Part shown: in pieces, positions 60,384 through 64,000 of the stretch
Numbering within the stretch: the first letter of the stretch is position 1
How the letters are laid out: every line of letters starts with the position of its first letter
DNA from: Oligoflexus tunisiensis
GTDB taxonomy: Bacteria > Bdellovibrionota_B > Oligoflexia > Oligoflexales > Oligoflexaceae
Assembly (NCBI RefSeq): GCF_001748245.1
Contig: NZ_BDFO01000001.1
Location: 7,182,346-7,246,345, forward strand
DNA: 64,000 bases
Direction: 5' to 3'
Translations under genes and position numbers: made by a program
Notes under the pieces: model-generated
What the model was told of the DNA's origin: nothing
Databases searched by the model: none
The model's input: the letters and a program-made list of their open reading frames with translations, nothing else

Positions 60384-61610
60384 TTATACCACTGCGATTC
60401 CACTTTTCACCTTGGGCAAGTGGGTCAATATTGCCTTGACCGTCGGGAACTGCCGAAAGGTGAAAATACTTATGCCAGTTTCCTTGGCCTGCGCAAGCAC
60501 TCCTTCAACAGTGGATTCCTTCGCCAAATCCTGACTGATGCCCAGCATCAGTGGGACTTCTTTGACTTCACTGAGAACCGCAATCCGCTTGCGAAGTTCC
60601 CCCTCATGCCACTTATGGAACAACTCGAGGTGTCTGACAACTCCTGTGCTGTGACGCAGCGTAAGATCGGGAAAACTATAGCACTGCTGACCAAGGTTCA
60701 GATGCTCCTGCCCTTCCTCCACCTTCCAATCTTTTCGATCCGCTGCCGGAAGGCCGTTAAAAGCCTTCATAAAGGCCTGGAACTCCTCGGGAATGTACCC
60801 ACTAAAGCTCCGGTAATGACTGCGAATCGGCTTGGAACTATCGATTTTCAAGTCGTAGTAGTTTTCACCAAGCTTTACTGTTGCTTCCAAGTCCCACTGC
60901 GGCATGAGCAGAACATAAGGAAAAAACTGACAAAGTCTCATGCCATAACTCTGAACCTGATCGAACATGGCCAAGGGGCCCGAAATTTCCAGGACCAGGG
61001 CACCCTCTGGATTTTCAACAAATTCAGCCAGGAGTCGACAGAATCTTAGTTTCTGCAACAATCGTCGACGGGTAACGAGATCCTTTTCGTGAACGGTAAA
61101 ACGAACCTTTTGGGCCCTTAAAAGCAGGCCTTGAATCTGAGCGGCGTTGTAACGGTGAACCAGAGCCTCGCCCGCAATATCATCAAAGGTCTGGAGGCTG
61201 CGAAACTCCGGCAGATCTGCATAGAGTTGATCCTGTATGGCACCAAAGCTGCGTCCGCTTTTTTCCGCCATCTGCTGCTCGAAAACCGCAAGAGTGGAAA
61301 CGCCCTCAGCCCGCAGCGCACGACTCAACTCGAACCATTGCCAGCGCTGCTCCTCGAGAATCTCATCGGCCTCACCGAAGGTGCAGCGGTCCTCCAGCAG
61401 TTTGCCGAAGCCTTGGAATACAGCGTCTGATGATTCCGGATGCTGCTTCAGCCGCTCGGCGAGGTCCCGCCAGCTCTGCCCCACATGCTCGCGGTAGATC
61501 GCGGCCAGTTCATCGCCGAGCTGAATAAGTTTTCGGTCATTCGGCTTCAGATACTTGGGATGAACACGGCTCTCACGCCTTGTATACTTGAGAAGGTCTT
61601 TGGTAAGCAT
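60384..61610 (-). CDS. DUF790 / Bax1-like nuclease partner of XPB
   Basis: From 61610 (MLTKDLLKYTRRESRVHPKY) this is a 408-residue DUF790 protein. Matches include the N-terminal LLxYxRRxxRVxPxYL motif, LVHRYNAAQIQGLLLRAQKV and EISGPLAMFDQVQSYGMRLC, RFLPxL-like. DUF790 proteins are the archaeal Bax1 family, a nuclease that binds XPB helicase in repair. It overlaps the XPB-like gene by 38 nt, which supports one complex. Key nuclease residues were not verified. Confidence 0.8.
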   Translation of the reverse strand: MLTKDLLKYTRRESRVHPKYLKPNDRKLIQLGDELAAIYREHVGQSWRDLAERLKQHPESSDAVFQGFGKLLEDRCTFGEADEILEEQRWQWFELSRALRAEGVSTLAVFEQQMAEKSGRSFGAIQDQLYADLPEFRSLQTFDDIAGEALVHRYNAAQIQGLLLRAQKVRFTVHEKDLVTRRRLLQKLRFCRLLAEFVENPEGALVLEISGPLAMFDQVQSYGMRLCQFFPYVLLMPQWDLEATVKLGENYYDLKIDSSKPIRSHYRSFSGYIPEEFQAFMKAFNGLPAADRKDWKVEEGQEHLNLGQQCYSFPDLTLRHSTGVVRHLELFHKWHEGELRKRIAVLSEVKEVPLMLGISQDLAKESTVEGVLAQAKETGISIFTFRQFPTVKAILTHLPKVKSGIAVV

Positions 61611-62961
61611 GATGGTTCCTGCGCCGCTTGTTGACATAGAATTCGTTGGTGTCCTTGGAGATCACCTCATAGAGCACGGCCCTTTTCCCTTCCTGATGGC
61701 GCAGAATACGGCCGAGTCTTTGCACATGCTCACGGACGGCGGCACTGCCGGAGATCACCACACCAATGCTGGCCTCGGGGACATCCACGCCCTCGTTCAG
61801 GACCTTGGATGTCACCAGCACATCAATACGCCCTTGCCGGAAATACTCCAGCATTTGTTTGCGTTCCTTGGGCCTGGTTTGATGGGTCAGAACCGGCAAC
61901 ACAAAATTCTTCCCGATCTGATAGGCCATCGCATTGTCCTGTGTAAAAACAATGATGCGATCACCCCGATGCTTCTGAAGAATATTCCAAAGCTCATCCA
62001 TCTTGCCCGCTGCGGCCTGAGCCAGGCGCTTTTGCTCGCGCCAGGCGTCCATGGCCTCCCGGCCTCCTGGGAGCGTGGCGGATTTACGAATAAAATCCTG
62101 CCAGCCTTCGGGGCCGGAGAAGTTGATGCGATGATTCTTGATAAAGGCGGTGTAGGTGCCGCGCGCCTTTTGATAGGCTTCCTTTTCCTCGGGCGTCAGT
62201 GGAACTTCCACGCTCACCACATCGTAGGGCGCGAGCACGGTTTCCACCATCTCACGAATCTGGCCCTCATAGCAGAGTTCACCGAGCAGTTCATAGATCA
62301 GCTCCTCCTTGCCATCGGCACGTTCCACGGTTGCGGAAAGACCAAGACGGAAGGGAGCAATGGAAGCTCTTGCTATCATTTGATACTGGGTCGAAGGCAG
62401 ATGATGGCATTCATCAAAGATGAGCAGACCAAAGCGATTGCCGATGGTTTCAATGCTGAGATACGCGGAATCATAGGTGGAGACCGTTACCGGCCGGATA
62501 TCCTTCCAGCCGCCGCCGAGGGCACCGATTTCCATGCCGAAGAATTTTTTCAGCACGTTCTGCCATTGCAGAAGAAGGTCAATCGTCGGCACAACGACAA
62601 GCGTTGGCCTCTGTTTGGCCACCATCGCCAGCACTGCCAGGATGGTTTTCCCCGCACCGGTGGGCAGGGCCACAACTCCACGCGATCCCTGCTGCTGCCA
62701 GGCCGTCAGGGCCCCCGCCTGGTGTGGCCGCGGCACGATGGGTTCGCGCAGCTTCAATTCCAAAGCCTGGTAGGAGCGCGCGCGATCGACCAGAGGTTTC
62801 TTTTCCTCGATGGCCTTCAGCACCACATCCCGATAGCAATACCCCGGGGCCCGCCACTGTTTGGTCCGACTGTCGAAACGGAAGCCCGGCCAATCCTGAC
62901 CAATGTCGCCAAGGGCGCCATCCAGGAGCAGGGTTCCAAGCTCATACTGCAGCGTCGTCAT
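61573..62961 (-). CDS. XPB-like superfamily 2 DNA helicase
   Basis: This 462-residue helicase has an N-terminal damage-recognition-like domain (1-85), Q-like RPHQAGALTAW, Walker A LPTGAGKT, Walker B FDECHHLP (DECH), LSATVERADG (RED-like loop) and helicase C (DVLVTSKVLNEGVDVPEASI, RLGRILRHQEGK). The layout is that of bacterial and archaeal XPB. Together with the DUF790 gene it should form a DNA repair unit that opens and cuts damaged DNA. AAAAGGAACCGG precedes the ATG. Confidence 0.85.
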   Translation of the reverse strand: MTTLQYELGTLLLDGALGDIGQDWPGFRFDSRTKQWRAPGYCYRDVVLKAIEEKKPLVDRARSYQALELKLREPIVPRPHQAGALTAWQQQGSRGVVALPTGAGKTILAVLAMVAKQRPTLVVVPTIDLLLQWQNVLKKFFGMEIGALGGGWKDIRPVTVSTYDSAYLSIETIGNRFGLLIFDECHHLPSTQYQMIARASIAPFRLGLSATVERADGKEELIYELLGELCYEGQIREMVETVLAPYDVVSVEVPLTPEEKEAYQKARGTYTAFIKNHRINFSGPEGWQDFIRKSATLPGGREAMDAWREQKRLAQAAAGKMDELWNILQKHRGDRIIVFTQDNAMAYQIGKNFVLPVLTHQTRPKERKQMLEYFRQGRIDVLVTSKVLNEGVDVPEASIGVVISGSAAVREHVQRLGRILRHQEGKRAVLYEVISKDTNEFYVNKRRRNHHAYQRPSQVYKA

Positions 62962-63181
62962 CCGGTTCCTTTTGGAATTGATGCTGAATCATTCTTAATC
63001 CCATACCGAAGCCGCCCAGGAGTGTCCAGACCATGCAAGCGGCCAGGGAATTGCTCAGCCAGACGGCTCCGCCCTGGCCGGTTAAAAAGAGGACCAGCCA
63101 GGCATTGCCCAGCAGAATCATCACGATAAAACCAAGAGCCACGGCTTTGGTAAAGATGGAACGTCGCAAATAGGATTTCAT
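62942..63181 (-). CDS. Small two-helix membrane protein
   Basis: This 79-residue protein has two predicted membrane helices (about 12-33 and 40-62) with a basic start (MKSYLRRS) and an acidic end. Its 3' end overlaps the XPB start by 20 nt, and it is 13 bp downstream of uppP. It resembles small AtpZ/AtpI-like proteins only in shape; I do not recognise the family. Confidence 0.6.
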   Translation of the reverse strand: MKSYLRRSIFTKAVALGFIVMILLGNAWLVLFLTGQGGAVWLSNSLAACMVWTLLGGFGMGLRMIQHQFQKEPDDDAAV

Positions 63182-63194
63182 GCCCGTAACTGCC

Positions 63195-63992
63195 TCAATG
63201 GGACATCAGGATACCGATGCTCACGAGCGCCAGAATCACGCGATAGATGGCAAAGACACCAAAGCCATACTTGCGTAGATAGCGCATCAGAAAACCGATC
63301 ACCAGCCATCCGGTGAGGGCTGACACTAGCATGCCTACGTAAAATTCGGGAAGATGAATACTGGCGAGGATTTCATCAGCCTTGAGAAGGGCCGCCCCGC
63401 CCATGACCGGAGTGCCCAGGAGAAATGAAAAGCGCGCGGCATCACTGCGATCCAGCCCGAGCAGCCGGCAGGCGATGATGGTCGCGCCGGAGCGGGATGT
63501 GCCCGGGAACAAAGCGCAGGCCTGAGCAATCCCGACCAGAAAACCATGCGTTGGCGTGAATTCCAGCATCTTGCGGTGAATCGAAGCCTTGCGATCCACC
63601 CACCAGAGCAGAATGCCAACGATCACGAGCGGGAAACAGACGAGATAGGGATGGGTCGAAAAAAATGTTTCGATCTGATGCTCAAATACCAGGCCGATGA
63701 CCGCCGCCGGTATGCTGCCCACAATGATATTCAGAACGAGCTGACTGTTGGGGTTGAGCTTCTTTTCTTTCACAGTCAGCAGGGATCCCTGGATAAGATT
63801 CAGCCAGTCACGCCAGAAATAAATCAAAAGAGCTACCATGGTGCCGACGTGCAGAGCCACTTCGAGACTCATAGGCAAGGGCTGGCCTTGGAGCATGGTC
63901 GAGACAATGATCAAATGCCCCGAACTGGAAATAGGAAGAAATTCGGCCAAACCTTGAATGATCCCGAGAATGACGGAATGCCACAGCTCCAT
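63195..63992 (-). CDS. uppP: Undecaprenyl-diphosphatase UppP (BacA)
   Basis: This 265-residue membrane protein has the BacA motifs: GIIQGLAEFLPISSSGHLII (with catalytic Glu) and FPGTSRSGATI (PGxSRSGxTI). About seven membrane helices are predicted. It recycles undecaprenyl diphosphate for cell wall synthesis. The ATG lies close to the right edge, so upstream signals are not visible. Confidence 0.95.
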   Translation of the reverse strand: MELWHSVILGIIQGLAEFLPISSSGHLIIVSTMLQGQPLPMSLEVALHVGTMVALLIYFWRDWLNLIQGSLLTVKEKKLNPNSQLVLNIIVGSIPAAVIGLVFEHQIETFFSTHPYLVCFPLVIVGILLWWVDRKASIHRKMLEFTPTHGFLVGIAQACALFPGTSRSGATIIACRLLGLDRSDAARFSFLLGTPVMGGAALLKADEILASIHLPEFYVGMLVSALTGWLVIGFLMRYLRKYGFGVFAIYRVILALVSIGILMSH

Positions 63993-64000
63993 CCTGGACG

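Overview
The window looks like a Gram-negative chromosome of moderately high GC. It carries BamD, a TonB-type protein, a TolC-family channel, lipoproteins with clear lipoboxes, and EtfAB. The mix of FIST-domain signalling genes, a SNF2 ATPase, an XPB/Bax1 pair and basic small ribosomal proteins suggests a deltaproteobacterium-like or Bdellovibrionota/Oligoflexia-like organism. That placement is inference and was not tested.

Layout. 1-8.2 kb: the end of an LNS2/HAD lipoprotein gene, then a compact six-gene TetR-controlled efflux operon (TetR, TolC-like channel, HlyD-like adaptor, two ABC ATPases, two ABC-2 permeases) resembling cecR-ybhGFSR. 8.3-17.9 kb: two FIST sensor modules. One sits in an osmC-cyclase-FIST operon and the other in a FIST-CheA-like kinase operon, with a SNF2-family ATPase between them. 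17.9-21.1 kb: DUF2200 and DoxX-like proteins and a short UvrA paralogue. 21.3-39.3 kb: an AT-richer accessory region packed with toxin-antitoxin systems. It holds an intact hipBA beside a broken hipA, DUF4160/XRE with a nonsense codon in the toxin, AbiEi/AbiEii with a nonsense codon in the toxin, brnTA plus two decayed brnA copies, lipoproteins, and a 1638-residue Mrr-STAND NTPase with a histone-like basic tail. A roughly 100-bp repeat occurs three times as long copies and once truncated here, and the rightmost copy runs into the 3' end of tRNA-Asn. 39.4-64 kb: mostly housekeeping. It contains a response regulator, AroB-like synthase, HPt-like protein, TonB, BamD, MltD-like transglycosylase, class V aminotransferase, EtfBA, ABC exporter, tRNA-Leu, ClpP, PriA, ribosomal proteins S18/L28/S20, RNase HI, MazG, GpmI, Dtd, CutA, DHH phosphoesterase, Bax1-XPB and UppP.

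The strongest candidate for an unusual system is the Mrr-STAND protein at 33065-37981. It is probably an anti-phage sensor-effector, and it lies in an island where neighbouring toxin genes have been lost by point mutation or truncation while their antitoxins remain intact. The paired FIST signalling modules and the bacterial XPB-Bax1 operon also deserve attention.
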